A stretch of 64,000 bases of DNA, from NCBI RefSeq assembly GCF_005502465.1, contig NZ_SCOT01000004.1, positions 62,001 to 126,000 of the forward strand, written 5' to 3'. Within the stretch, counting starts at the first letter, position 1; each line of letters begins with the position of its first letter. This document shows positions 24,926 to 34,021 of this stretch, piece after piece. Made by a program: the position numbers and the translations under genes. Under the pieces are notes generated by a model that saw only the letters and a program-made list of their open reading frames with translations, was not told the DNA's origin and did no database searches. The stretch is from Sphingopyxis sp. L1A2A (GTDB lineage Bacteria > Pseudomonadota > Alphaproteobacteria > Sphingomonadales > Sphingomonadaceae).

Positions 24926-25801
24926 ATGTATGATCGGACGATCACGCTTGCGGGAAAAGCGGGCCATGCAATCGCGGCGTCGATCGATGGACCGGAACTG
25001 GGCTTTCCGGTGATTTTGGCGCACGGCGGCGGCCAGACCCGCCGGGCGTGGAAGTCGGTGACCCGTCAACTCGCGAGCCACGGTTTTCGGACGATCGCCG
25101 TCGATATGCGCGGGCACGGCGAGAGCGCTTGGGCCAGTGATGGGGCTTATGACATTTCCGATTTCGCGGCCGATCTCGTTGAGATCGCTGCGGCGATGCG
25201 AAGAAAGCCGGCGATGATCGGCGCATCGCTTGGGGGGCTGGCTGGGATCATTGCGGAGGGAAACCGCGCACCGGGGAGTTTTGGATCGCTTACCTTGGTC
25301 GACGTCACGCCGCAGATGGAACCGAGCGGCGTTGCCCGCGTGGTCGGTTTCATGGCGGCCCATGCGCGCGAAGGGTTTGCGTCGGTGGAGGAGGCCGCTG
25401 AGGTCATTTCCGACTATCTGCCCCATCGGCCTAGCCGGAAGGCCTCGCCTGGGCTCGCCCACTATCTGCGCCGCAAGGACGATGGGCGCTTCTATTGGCA
25501 TTGGGACCCGACCTTCATCGAAGGAGTTACGCGGCAAGGCGGTGTCTCAAGCGACAATGGCCGCAGCGAACTGAGCGCCGCCGCTGCCAGTTTAGCCTTG
25601 CCTGTGCATCTGATCCGCGGTGGGTCGAGCGACCTAGTTTCGCTGGAAGCCGTCAAGCATTTCCGAAGATTGGTCCCGCATATGGCATATAGCGACATCG
25701 CGAATGCGACCCATATGGTGGTGGGCGACGAGAATGACGCGTTTGGCAAGTCAATTGTGGAGTTTTTGCTCAGCACCCATGAAATGGAGATGAAGTCATG
25801 A
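24926..25801 (+). CDS. Alpha/beta-fold hydrolase
   Basis: A 291-aa hydrolase with the oxyanion segment HGGGQT near residue 33, the nucleophile elbow GASLGG (Ser101) and a C-terminal His in NATHMVVGDEND. The family includes meta-cleavage-product hydrolases, esterases and epoxide hydrolases; the sequence does not single one out. In an island with extradiol dioxygenases a C-C bond hydrolase is possible (inference). It overlaps the next gene by ATGA and is probably controlled by the divergent MarR site. Confidence 0.82.
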   Translation: MYDRTITLAGKAGHAIAASIDGPELGFPVILAHGGGQTRRAWKSVTRQLASHGFRTIAVDMRGHGESAWASDGAYDISDFAADLVEIAAAMRRKPAMIGASLGGLAGIIAEGNRAPGSFGSLTLVDVTPQMEPSGVARVVGFMAAHAREGFASVEEAAEVISDYLPHRPSRKASPGLAHYLRRKDDGRFYWHWDPTFIEGVTRQGGVSSDNGRSELSAAAASLALPVHLIRGGSSDLVSLEAVKHFRRLVPHMAYSDIANATHMVVGDENDAFGKSIVEFLLSTHEMEMKS

Positions 25802-26211
25802 ACGCCCCACGGGTCGCCCCTGGGCTTGAGGAACTGGGGGAGCTGCTGTTGCTTGCGCCTTTCCACCGCTGGCTCGGGCTCAGGATCGCCGAGGTCGGCA
25901 CCGACGAGTTGGTGATCTCAATGCCCTGGCGAGACGAAATAATCTCAAATCCGACGGTCGGCGCAGCGCATGGTGGCATTTTATCGGCGCTGATCGATCT
26001 TACCGGCCTTTACACGGTCATTGCCATGGGAGGGTCTGCGCGGGCTACGGCAAACTTGCACGTCGATTTTCACCGACCGGCCTTGCCAGGGCTGATGCGG
26101 GCGATCGGCAGGCCGGTCAAACTGGGTCGGCAGATAAGCATAGCCGGGACGCGGATTGTGTCTGCAGACGGAACCTTGATAGCGAGTGGTAGAGGTGCTT
26201 ACGTCGCCTGA
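25798..26211 (+). CDS. Hotdog-fold thioesterase, PaaI type
   Basis: A 137-aa single hotdog domain. The central helix carries AAHGGILSALIDLTG, the active-site region of PaaI/acyl-CoA thioesterases, and the following strand ATANLHVDFHRPA is typical. It would hydrolyse an acyl-CoA, releasing CoA from a dead-end or product thioester. It is translationally coupled to the hydrolase at 24926. Confidence 0.85.
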   Translation: MNAPRVAPGLEELGELLLLAPFHRWLGLRIAEVGTDELVISMPWRDEIISNPTVGAAHGGILSALIDLTGLYTVIAMGGSARATANLHVDFHRPALPGLMRAIGRPVKLGRQISIAGTRIVSADGTLIASGRGAYVA

Positions 26212-26600
26212 CCATCGCGCAAGAGTCGTGGCACTTCTCGCAGCCATCGTGCTGGTGCGGTCCTGCCTCGGCGACCTTTTGATCATCGCTGATCGGCTGC
26301 GGCGAGTTATCGAGCGGAACTAAGTCTTAGGGCATAGTTGCGGCACCGCGTTTGGCGCTGTCATGCGTCGCGCCGAACGCTCGAGCAAGATGCGCAGGGC
26401 GAGATGGTCCGCCTTCGGTTCTACTTGCTCTACTCGCGTTCGTATTGAACCGCTCCATGATCGAGAAAGCGGTCCTTCATGCCCTTCGAAAGCCGGCTGT
26501 CAGCACAACCACGCGGTGTCCAGCCCCCTCCGTTGAGCCAGACCGCTACCTCACGGCGCGGCCTGGCCCAGGCACCATAGGCGAAGTTTTGCCGATCGGG
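26212..26600. other. Intergenic region between convergent genes
   Basis: The 389 bases between the thioesterase and the beta-lactamase-fold gene contain no convincing gene. I saw no clear hairpin with a T-run and no recognisable transposon remnant. Confidence 0.5.
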
Positions 26601-27839
26601 TCAGGGCGCCGGAGTGCGGTTCGCAATCGCATCCTCGATCAGATCCTGCATGACCTGCTCGAGCTCGACGCCCTTGCGGTCGCCTCCGCTCGATATTTCG
26701 GTCGCGATCAGGGCATAATAGCCGGTCTCGCGATCGATCCAGCCGGTCCAGCCATAGGCGCCGGGCGAAGAGTTGATCTTCGACGTCGCGCACGCCGAGG
26801 GCGTGTCGCATTCGACGAAGGAGCCGAGCGCATATTCCCAGTTCACTGTGCTCGCCGGAACGAAAACACGCGGCAGTCCGATCGTGCGCGGCTGCGTGAA
26901 GGCCGTCATGTTGGTGATGAAGCTGCCGCCGAGGAACGCGCGCAGCAGTTTCGCATAGTCGCGCGGCGTGGAGAAGGCGCCGCCGGCCACCCACGGATTG
27001 GTTGGGACGGTCGCGGGGGGGTGGGGATCGTACCACGTGGTGCTTGACATCCCGAGCGGGATGGTGACGTGCTGCGCAAACAGTTCGTGGAAGTTCCGCT
27101 CGCGTGCTGGCGACGTTCCTGGTTCTATGCTTGTATCCTTGGCCTCCAAATACGCCCCTGCGACCTGAATGCCGTGAGGACCGTAGCTATATTGAGCACC
27201 AGGCGCATTGCCCGGGCGCAGGATGTCGTAGCGCAGGTCGTGGATGCTCTTGGCGCAGTTATAGAGACCAAAAGTCGGGAGAAGCTGGCAGCCGCCGACG
27301 AGCGGGCTCGCATTAAAGCCCGATGTCATCGACAGCGTATGCTTGAGTTTGACATCCTTCTTCGTTCCGCTCGTCGTCCAGAAGGCGAGTGGTGGCCGCA
27401 TCGGATCGTCGAGCGTGGCAATGCCCGCCTGCACCATGCGCATGCCGAGCGCGCCAGCAAACCATTTGGAAGCCGAGGCGAGCGGTGTCACCCGGTCGAT
27501 GCCAAAACTGCCCTTGTCGAATTCGAAAAGATAAGTGGGATCGGACGCGTTCCCGACAATGAAATAGCCACTAGCGACTTCGGTGTCAGCGACGATCGCG
27601 GCCTTCAGCGCTGTCCAGTCATAGGTGTAACCGCCGACGGTCGTTGTGAGGCTTGCGGTCGCGAGCGCCGACGCAGCGGATGCCGTCGCCTTGGCGGCGG
27701 ACGGCGCGGGTGGCAGTTGGACCATCGGACGCGTTTCGCCGCCGTCGCTGCTCCCGAAGCCACTTTGCGCCGCAAAAACCGCTACGCCGACCAATGCGGC
27801 GCCGGCGGCAAGCCATATCGATTTCCGTCGTCCAGACAT
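26601..27839 (-). CDS. Beta-lactamase-fold serine hydrolase (class C/esterase VIII type)
   Basis: A 412-aa exported or membrane-anchored protein: a positively charged start, a hydrophobic helix at about 8-25, then a Ala/Ser-rich linker. The serine motif S-x-x-K is SASK (Ser122-Lys125), and a YSYG near residue 217 is the likely Tyr motif. Such proteins act as esterases, amidases or D-aminopeptidases rather than true lactamases. It is the last gene of a leftward operon with a carboxylesterase and a TonB receptor (59-base gap), so it may process the imported compound in the periplasm (inference). GGGAGAG precedes the ATG. Confidence 0.82.
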   Translation of the reverse strand: MSGRRKSIWLAAGAALVGVAVFAAQSGFGSSDGGETRPMVQLPPAPSAAKATASAASALATASLTTTVGGYTYDWTALKAAIVADTEVASGYFIVGNASDPTYLFEFDKGSFGIDRVTPLASASKWFAGALGMRMVQAGIATLDDPMRPPLAFWTTSGTKKDVKLKHTLSMTSGFNASPLVGGCQLLPTFGLYNCAKSIHDLRYDILRPGNAPGAQYSYGPHGIQVAGAYLEAKDTSIEPGTSPARERNFHELFAQHVTIPLGMSSTTWYDPHPPATVPTNPWVAGGAFSTPRDYAKLLRAFLGGSFITNMTAFTQPRTIGLPRVFVPASTVNWEYALGSFVECDTPSACATSKINSSPGAYGWTGWIDRETGYYALIATEISSGGDRKGVELEQVMQDLIEDAIANRTPAP

Positions 27840-27898
27840 TTTATCTCTCCCAGCTTCGTTGCACGTTTCGAAACGGTGGGCCTGTTTGGCCGAGCGGG

Positions 27899-29446
27899 CT
27901 AAGGCCTGGGTTGGCCTGCCGCGAAATGGATTTTCAGCAGGTGGTCGAGTTGCGCCTTGCGAAAACCGGCGACGACGGCTGACCGGGGCGCGAGATGTGC
28001 GAGACGGTCGTCAGTCGGCTGGTACCGGGGCCAGTCAGGCACCAGCGCGCAGTCGGGTACGCCATTCTTCGCGAAAGCGACCCAGCAGGCGGACACGCCT
28101 TCGCCGAAGCGGCGATCCTCGTCGTCGACGGGGCCGGCGAGCGAAGCGAAATAGCCCAGCGTCCCGAAAATATAGGGAATTTCGGAGCCATGCCCGGCGC
28201 CCTTCGCCCGATCGCGGCGCGCTGCTGCAACATAGTCGAAATGATAGAGGTAGGACGGCGCGCCGGCGGACGTCCGCGCCGCGAGCCATCGCGACGGTGC
28301 GACGAACCAGGCGTCGCCCAGAATTTGGCGGGCCAGTTCGTCATCGGCGAGCCCGGTGCCATAGGCGGCGCGGCCCGCCGCCTGGTCGGGCCCGAGATAG
28401 GTGAGCGCGGCCGCCGGCGGCACGCCCATGGCGAGGATTACGCTGGCTTCGTTGCTGTTAGCGCCGACGAGGAGCGGCACGTCGATCGGCTCACTGCGCG
28501 CAAAAACGCGCCATGGCGCTTCGCGCACCAGCTCGCCGTCGAGAATGGGGCCGACCATCGCGCCCGGCGTCCGGACATCGCCGGCCGCGACGAGCGCGTC
28601 GGCCGAAAGCGCCCGGAGCGCGTCGATCGTCGCCGAAGGCGGCGCGCCGGCGCGAGCCGCCAATGCCGTGCCTAGCGCTTCCTGCTCGATAAGCGGGCGC
28701 GGGTCGAGTAGGCCGACGCCCGACTGTACGATGGCGCGCGCGAACAGGCCCTTGGCTTCGGAGTGGGCGAGGATCGTCGTCACGCCGATTGCCCCCGCGG
28801 ACTCGCCGAACAAAGTGACCTTCCCCGGATCGCCACCAAAGGCTGCGATATTTTTCTGGACCCAGCGAAGGGCGGCCATCTGGTCCATGAGGCCATAATT
28901 GGCGAGCGCCTCGCGACGCGGCTTGGCTGCGCTCAGAGCCGGGTGGGCAAAATAGCCGAGTGCGCCGAGCCGGTAGTTGATCGTGACAAGAATGACCCCT
29001 TGCCTTGCGAAGGCTGTACCGTCGAAAGCCGGGAACGTACCCGACCCGATGACATGCGCACCGCCATGGATCCAGACCATGACGGGAAGTTTCCGCGCGC
29101 CGGCCGGGCGCCAGATATTGAGCTGTAGGCAGTCTTCGGATTGATCATCCGCTACTCCACCGGCGACGAGCGCAGGCCGCACCATCTGCGGGCAAGCGGG
29201 TCCGAACTTCGCGGCATTGCGAATACCCGCCCAGCGCGGCGGAGCCTGCGGCGCGCGCCAGCGGAGCGCGCCTACGGGAGGCGCAGCGAAGGGAATATCG
29301 AAAAAACGCTCGACTCCTGCCTCTGCAGCGCCCGTTAGTCGCCCCTGCGCCAGCGTCGCTTGCGGAGGGGCAACCGCCGCCGCGGCGGATGCTGAAGCGA
29401 GCAGCGTCGCGGCTCCAGCACATGCTGCCATGACCCATTGCCGCAT
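27899..29446 (-). CDS. Type B carboxylesterase, secreted
   Basis: A 515-aa alpha/beta hydrolase of the cholinesterase/para-nitrobenzyl esterase family with an N-terminal signal peptide (hydrophobic, Ala-rich to about residue 24). The oxyanion hole is HGGA (127-130), the nucleophile GESAG (Ser216), an acidic residue lies in NSNEAS and the His in GAGHGSE. It would hydrolyse carboxylic esters in the periplasm. It lies between the TonB receptor (55-base gap) and a beta-lactamase-fold hydrolase, suggesting uptake and hydrolysis of a bulky ester (inference). Confidence 0.88.
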   Translation of the reverse strand: MRQWVMAACAGAATLLASASAAAAVAPPQATLAQGRLTGAAEAGVERFFDIPFAAPPVGALRWRAPQAPPRWAGIRNAAKFGPACPQMVRPALVAGGVADDQSEDCLQLNIWRPAGARKLPVMVWIHGGAHVIGSGTFPAFDGTAFARQGVILVTINYRLGALGYFAHPALSAAKPRREALANYGLMDQMAALRWVQKNIAAFGGDPGKVTLFGESAGAIGVTTILAHSEAKGLFARAIVQSGVGLLDPRPLIEQEALGTALAARAGAPPSATIDALRALSADALVAAGDVRTPGAMVGPILDGELVREAPWRVFARSEPIDVPLLVGANSNEASVILAMGVPPAAALTYLGPDQAAGRAAYGTGLADDELARQILGDAWFVAPSRWLAARTSAGAPSYLYHFDYVAAARRDRAKGAGHGSEIPYIFGTLGYFASLAGPVDDEDRRFGEGVSACWVAFAKNGVPDCALVPDWPRYQPTDDRLAHLAPRSAVVAGFRKAQLDHLLKIHFAAGQPRP

Positions 29447-29501
29447 TTCGCCGTCCCTTTCGTCTCGGCTGGCGGCCGCAGGCCGCGGGCAAGCATATCC
29501 C

Positions 29502-31739
29502 CTAGAAAGAAATGCGGCCCTCGACGCCTATCACCCGGGGTTGGCTGTAACGGTTGATCGTCGGCGCCTGGGCAACATAGTAGAGCTTGTCGAAGAGGTT
29601 GTTCGCGAAGGCGCTCACATTGACCTTTCCGAAGTCGACGCCGATGCGAAGATTGACGAGGACATAATTGTCGAGGTCGACCGACGTTGCGGTCAGCTCC
29701 TGCTTGCCACCCCATTGTCCGCTGACAAGCACATTGCTCGTCAAGGCAACGTCGCCGGTGACCGGATAGCGAAGATTGAGGTTCGCCGAGGCGAGCCAGT
29801 CGGGAACCTGCGCGAGATCGAGACCGTCGTATCGGCCCGTCTTGACCTTGCCGCCCTGCCGCGAGCCGCTGAGCGCGAGGCGGCCGTCGCCTTCTCCAAG
29901 GTCGAATCCGTGGCTATATTCTGCCTCGATACCCCAGCTCTTCGCATTACCGGCATTAGTGAGATAGGCGACCGCGGCGACCGGGCAGGCCGCGTTGGTC
30001 AGCGCGCATCCATCGTCGACCTGCGCGATCAGATCCTTGAGCTCGGTATAATATCCCGCGATTGCGAAATAGCCGCGCCGCACCGGGCTGCCCTTGATGC
30101 CGACCTCATAGGAGGTGCTGCTTTCGTTGCCGAACAGTACCTGTACCGGGCTCGGAGCGCGGGGATCGGACAGGCGCGTGTTGAAACCGCCGGCGCGGTA
30201 GCTGCTGCCGACCTTGCCATAGGCGAGAATATTTGGAGTAAGTTTGTACGAAAGCGTCGCATTGTAGGAGAGATTGTCGGCGCTGATGTTGTCGTCGATA
30301 ATCCGCGATGACCCGCCTGTTGGCAGGCCTGTCGCGAGATCATAGAGCCGCGCGCTGATGCTCCGGCTGTCGCGTGTATAGCGGAGCTCGCCGGTCAAGT
30401 TGAGGCTGTCGGTGATATCGAAACCGAGCGAACCATAAGCCGCATAGCTTTCGAAATGGAGCCGGGCGGGGGCGATGTTGCCCGGAGAAGGATTGGCAAG
30501 CGTCGGCGTGCGCGTCGTCGTCACGGAGAAATCGCTGTCGAGCAGCAGCATCTCGGCGCCCACGAGCCAGGTCAGACGGTCGCTCGCGCCCGTCACATGG
30601 ATGTCCTGCGAGAAATTGTCGGTGGTGTCGACGACATAGGAGGCGCCGCTCGGGTCGAGCGGGGTTAGCGCCCCGATCTGACCTGCAGCGCGCGCGCGCG
30701 CAAGTTCGGCCGGGCTCACCGCGTCATTGTCAAGGTCATATTCCGAGTGGCGCTTGCGAAAGGATGTTGTCGAGGTGAGGTCGGCGCCGCCCAAGTCCAC
30801 GCGGATAATCGCCTGCAGTCCATCGACATCCTGGCTGGCACGGGGCGCCGTGTTCCAGGGATAGCGGAAGCGATCCTGGGTATATCCCCCCGGGAAGCCT
30901 GGCGTGCCGGCGGGGATGGAAATCTGATAATGAACCGCCGGGGTCGTCAGCCGCTGGGTCTCGGCCATGATGATCGCGTCGACGGGTCCGCGTTTGAGAC
31001 GGATCTGGCCGCGCAGACCATGACCCTTCTGTTGGTCGAAATAGACGTCGTTGTCCGGATTGTAGAAGAAGCCCTTGTCCTGCTCGACGAGATCGCCGCT
31101 GAGACGGATCGCAAGACCTTCGGCAAGCGGAACATTGATCGCGCCTTGCGTCTGGAAGCTGTTATTCTCGAAGCCGTAGCGCGCACTCGCCCAGCCTGAG
31201 AGATCGAATTCGGGCTCGGCCGAAATGATATTGATCGCGCCGCCGACCGCGTTGCGGCCATAGAGTGCGCCCTGTGTCCCCCGCAGCACCTCGACCCGGC
31301 CGATATCGAGGAGATCGAGGCGGGTGAAGTTTCGCCCGCCCACGGGACCACCGGCGATATAGGCACCGTTGCGATACAGGCCGACGCTGGGATCGCCATT
31401 GGTCGCGCGCGCGGTCGACGAGGCGCGGATCGAAATCTCGGAAGTGATCGATGAGCTGAGATTGTTGAACCTGACGCTCGGCTGGTCTGCTAGCAATTCG
31501 CCGCTGCCGCTTGCGCCGCCGCGATCGGTGAGTGAGGTGATATCGATGACAGAAGCGGCTGTAGGAACGTCGGCGAGCCGCTCCTCGCGGCGCCGCGCCG
31601 TCACGACGATCGCGCCGTCATCGTTCGCTTCCGCCGCGTCCGGAAGAGCTTCGGGCGGTCTGTCTTGCGCGAAAGCAGGCGGAGCGACGGCTACCCAAAT
31701 TGCGGCCGTGCAGAAAAGAAGGTTCGCCCTGCGTCCCAT
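29502..31739 (-). CDS. TonB-dependent outer-membrane receptor
   Basis: A 745-aa receptor. The start at 31739 (MGRRANLLF) has GGGGAG 7 bases upstream and gives a normal signal peptide ending at PAFAQ; a longer in-frame start at 31808 would run through the operator. The TonB box-like region is AIVVTARRREE, the plug has VEVLRGTQGALYGRNAVGG, and the protein ends VEGRISF. It is not closely related to the two receptors of the aromatic island. It heads an operon with two secreted hydrolases and carries a palindromic site 27 bases before its start. Confidence 0.9.
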   Translation of the reverse strand: MGRRANLLFCTAAIWVAVAPPAFAQDRPPEALPDAAEANDDGAIVVTARRREERLADVPTAASVIDITSLTDRGGASGSGELLADQPSVRFNNLSSSITSEISIRASSTARATNGDPSVGLYRNGAYIAGGPVGGRNFTRLDLLDIGRVEVLRGTQGALYGRNAVGGAINIISAEPEFDLSGWASARYGFENNSFQTQGAINVPLAEGLAIRLSGDLVEQDKGFFYNPDNDVYFDQQKGHGLRGQIRLKRGPVDAIIMAETQRLTTPAVHYQISIPAGTPGFPGGYTQDRFRYPWNTAPRASQDVDGLQAIIRVDLGGADLTSTTSFRKRHSEYDLDNDAVSPAELARARAAGQIGALTPLDPSGASYVVDTTDNFSQDIHVTGASDRLTWLVGAEMLLLDSDFSVTTTRTPTLANPSPGNIAPARLHFESYAAYGSLGFDITDSLNLTGELRYTRDSRSISARLYDLATGLPTGGSSRIIDDNISADNLSYNATLSYKLTPNILAYGKVGSSYRAGGFNTRLSDPRAPSPVQVLFGNESSTSYEVGIKGSPVRRGYFAIAGYYTELKDLIAQVDDGCALTNAACPVAAVAYLTNAGNAKSWGIEAEYSHGFDLGEGDGRLALSGSRQGGKVKTGRYDGLDLAQVPDWLASANLNLRYPVTGDVALTSNVLVSGQWGGKQELTATSVDLDNYVLVNLRIGVDFGKVNVSAFANNLFDKLYYVAQAPTINRYSQPRVIGVEGRISF

Positions 31740-31765
31740 GGTCACTCTCCCCATTTTGTTATCGC

Positions 31766-31781
31766 AATTATTATCGATAAT
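31766..31781. promoter_or_regulatory. Palindromic site, candidate GntR operator (copy 1)
   Basis: AATTATTATCGATAAT, containing the perfect 12-base palindrome ATTATCGATAAT (31770-31781). The same 16 bases occur at 33968-33983. The site lies between the TonB receptor start (31739) and the end of the M28-like gene, fitting repression of the receptor/esterase operon by the GntR protein encoded at 33148. Confidence 0.65.
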
Positions 31782-31846
31782 TTTGTGCAGAAAACGCGAG
31801 CGAGTCAAGCCGGAAAGCGCAATGTCATTGCACGTGGGTCACGGGT

Positions 31847-33151
31847 TTAGGAGACGACGGCGCTCAGCAGGTCGCGGACGCCCCGCGCCGTAGCGGCAAG
31901 CGGGTCAGGTGTGACGGTAGATAAATCGTCGGTCACAGCGTGGTGATGACGGTGTGCGCCAAAGATGCCAGCATGACGTGTGTAGCCGGCCTTTATCACT
32001 TCCGAGAGTTCGCCCGCTGTGCCTTCCGCCGAAGGATAGGCCATTTCCAACCCTGGCTGGCCTTTGAATATCTCGCGCGCACGCGCAACGAATTCGGGCG
32101 ATGTCATGAGAAAACGATAGGGATCGGCACTCGGCAGCGGCAGCAAGCGCCCCGGCATTTCCTGATAGTCACGTGCTGCGGCATTGGCGCCGAGATGCAA
32201 CCAGAAAGCCGTCTCGCTGGGGGCTGGACCAAACTTGTCGGCGATATGGCTCGCACCGAGATTCTCATATTCATGCCCGCTGTTGCACAGAAAGAGCAGG
32301 CTGTGCTGGGGAAACGCTCGGGGCATCCAGTCGGCGAGCGCGAGCCACATCGCGATGCCCGGCCCCCGCTCGCCGGCGCAATCGGTCCAGCCTGAACGCG
32401 GCGTCGAGACGACGAGCCAAGGGCGGCCGGAGCGAACGAGTCGCCCGATTATATTCTGAGCTGCCCGAGCCCCACCGCGCCCGCGCAGCGCTAATTTCGC
32501 CGCGGCACCGTGGCGCGCGGCTTCAATCACCGGGGCGGCGAGTCGCGGCGCGAGCAAGGCAAGTGGCTTTTCCGATACGGGATGACCGGCCGGGACATTG
32601 AGGAGCAAGGCCTCGCCCGTCGGCCCGGTCGTAATGAGAATGACCCCGCTCGCACCGCGCGCAAGCGCATCGGCGAGCGGCTCGCGCGCTGCACGATCTA
32701 CGAGGCTCGACCAGCGGCGGAAAGGCAGGCGCACTACGGCGATCGCGCCGTCGAGGCGTTCAGGAATTTCTGCGAGGCGCAGCGGCGCAGCGAGTCCAGC
32801 CTCGCCGGTTTCGATGGCGAGCGGTTGTGCGACGAGCGGTATCGTGATGTCGCCGAGCCTGAGGTCGCAGCGCGAGGCCTCGAACCAAGGCACGTCAAAC
32901 GTCTGGCGTTCGACTTCGAATCCGGCACTGGACAGCCGCTTCGCTGTCCAGTCGGCGGTCCAACGATCGCCCTCGCCGCCCGACTGCTTGTTGCCGGCCT
33001 CGGTATAGCTTTGGACGTCGGTGAAGAGGCGTTCGGAGCCGAACATGGTCAAATCCCGAGATACAGCGGCAGCGGAGTTAACCTGCAATGCGATCGGCGC
33101 CGCGAGGCCCGCCTTAAGCAACGTGCGGCGGTCGGTCGGGAGGCGGCTCAT
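31847..33151 (-). CDS. M28-like metallohydrolase with PA-like insert, Tat-type signal
   Basis: A 434-aa protein whose N-terminus has a twin-arginine motif (DRRTLLKAG) and a hydrophobic segment ending near NSAAA. The fold resembles M28 aminopeptidases with a protease-associated region in the middle (about 95-225). Some catalytic features remain (GHEYENLGASH, and a terminal HHAVTDD), but the usual HxD zinc segment is replaced by STPRSGWTD and the GAxDD segment by ERGPG. Activity is therefore uncertain. It is coupled by ATGA to the GntR gene upstream and belongs to the hydrolase/TonB module. Confidence 0.7.
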   Translation of the reverse strand: MSRLPTDRRTLLKAGLAAPIALQVNSAAAVSRDLTMFGSERLFTDVQSYTEAGNKQSGGEGDRWTADWTAKRLSSAGFEVERQTFDVPWFEASRCDLRLGDITIPLVAQPLAIETGEAGLAAPLRLAEIPERLDGAIAVVRLPFRRWSSLVDRAAREPLADALARGASGVILITTGPTGEALLLNVPAGHPVSEKPLALLAPRLAAPVIEAARHGAAAKLALRGRGGARAAQNIIGRLVRSGRPWLVVSTPRSGWTDCAGERGPGIAMWLALADWMPRAFPQHSLLFLCNSGHEYENLGASHIADKFGPAPSETAFWLHLGANAAARDYQEMPGRLLPLPSADPYRFLMTSPEFVARAREIFKGQPGLEMAYPSAEGTAGELSEVIKAGYTRHAGIFGAHRHHHAVTDDLSTVTPDPLAATARGVRDLLSAVVS

Positions 33152-33888
33152 GTCACTTTTGCGCGGCGGCGGCTGGGCTTAGTCTTTGCGTGCCGGGCCT
33201 TATATTCCTCGAGTGCGCGCCCGAAACTATTCTGAGTAACGCCGATCAGATCGCGCGCCACCGCATCGGCGGCATCGCCATCGCGCGTGACGATATGGCG
33301 GCAAAGCGCGTCGTAGAGGATGGCCGATCGCTTCGCGGCGTCATTGCCATGCGTCTCGATATAGCTGTCGGTATAGACATTGTGCTGCCAGCGCGCGAGC
33401 AGCGCGACCCGGTCGAGGAGCTCCAGCGCGAGCGGCGCATTGCTCCGCTTGGCGATGAAGCGGCCGATGCGGTTCGAGACTTTGATATGCTCGAACGTAT
33501 TTTCGGTGCGCTGGGTGACATCCTTATATTCGACCAGACGGTGCATCAGTTCGCGCCCGTCGCGATCCGTCATCTCGACCGCAGCCAGGCGGCAAACTAC
33601 ACCGAACAGGGATTTCCACAGCTCATAGACCTCGTTCGCGGCATGCTCGTCGATATCGATCACATAGGTTCCGCGCCACGGGACCACCTTCACGAGACCG
33701 ATCCGCGCAAGATGACGGAATGCTTCGCGCACGGGCGCATGGCTCACCCCGAAGCGCGCGGCGATTTCGCGCTCGCGCAGCCACGATCCCGGCTGGATGC
33801 GCCATTCGACGATGTCGTCAGTCAAGAGACGCGCAATGACGCGGTCTTGAGTCGGTGCACTGTCGTCTTCGGTCTTCGTCGCGCCCAT
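33148..33888 (-). CDS. GntR-family transcriptional regulator (FCD type)
   Basis: A 246-aa regulator with an N-terminal winged helix (LREREIAARFGVSHAPVREA, then HLARIGLVKV) and an all-helical FCD-type effector domain with a His-rich metal or ligand site. The ATG at 33888 follows GGAGAG; earlier in-frame ATGs at 33924 and 33942 lack one. It is divergent from the serine hydrolase at 34022, with an identical palindrome in that gap and before the TonB operon, so it probably autoregulates and controls the whole module. Confidence 0.88.
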   Translation of the reverse strand: MGATKTEDDSAPTQDRVIARLLTDDIVEWRIQPGSWLREREIAARFGVSHAPVREAFRHLARIGLVKVVPWRGTYVIDIDEHAANEVYELWKSLFGVVCRLAAVEMTDRDGRELMHRLVEYKDVTQRTENTFEHIKVSNRIGRFIAKRSNAPLALELLDRVALLARWQHNVYTDSYIETHGNDAAKRSAILYDALCRHIVTRDGDAADAVARDLIGVTQNSFGRALEEYKARHAKTKPSRRRAKVT

Positions 33889-33967
33889 TTCTCTCCGTTC
33901 GGCTTTCCCTGCTACCGGCACCATCCTAATCGGACAGTGCACGCGAGCAATCGATGATTGCGAATGA

Positions 33968-33983
33968 AATTATTATCGATAAT
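33968..33983. promoter_or_regulatory. Palindromic site, candidate GntR operator (copy 2)
   Basis: AATTATTATCGATAAT with the perfect palindrome ATTATCGATAAT (33972-33983), identical over 16 bases to 31766-31781. It is in the 133-base divergent gap between the GntR gene and the serine hydrolase, about 40 bases before the latter's start. Confidence 0.65.
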
Positions 33984-34021
33984 ATCGAGAATGACAAGCA
34001 CCAGAAAATGGGAGTCGGAAC

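Noticed and set aside
26212-26600. Insertion-sequence remnant between convergent genes
   Set aside because: No terminal inverted repeats, target duplication or transposase-like sequence could be recognised.
26601-33888. Fumonisin- or microcystin-degradation locus
   Set aside because: A carboxylesterase beside a TonB receptor recalls fumonisin loci, and beta-lactamase-fold hydrolases recall mlr loci, but the other expected genes are absent.
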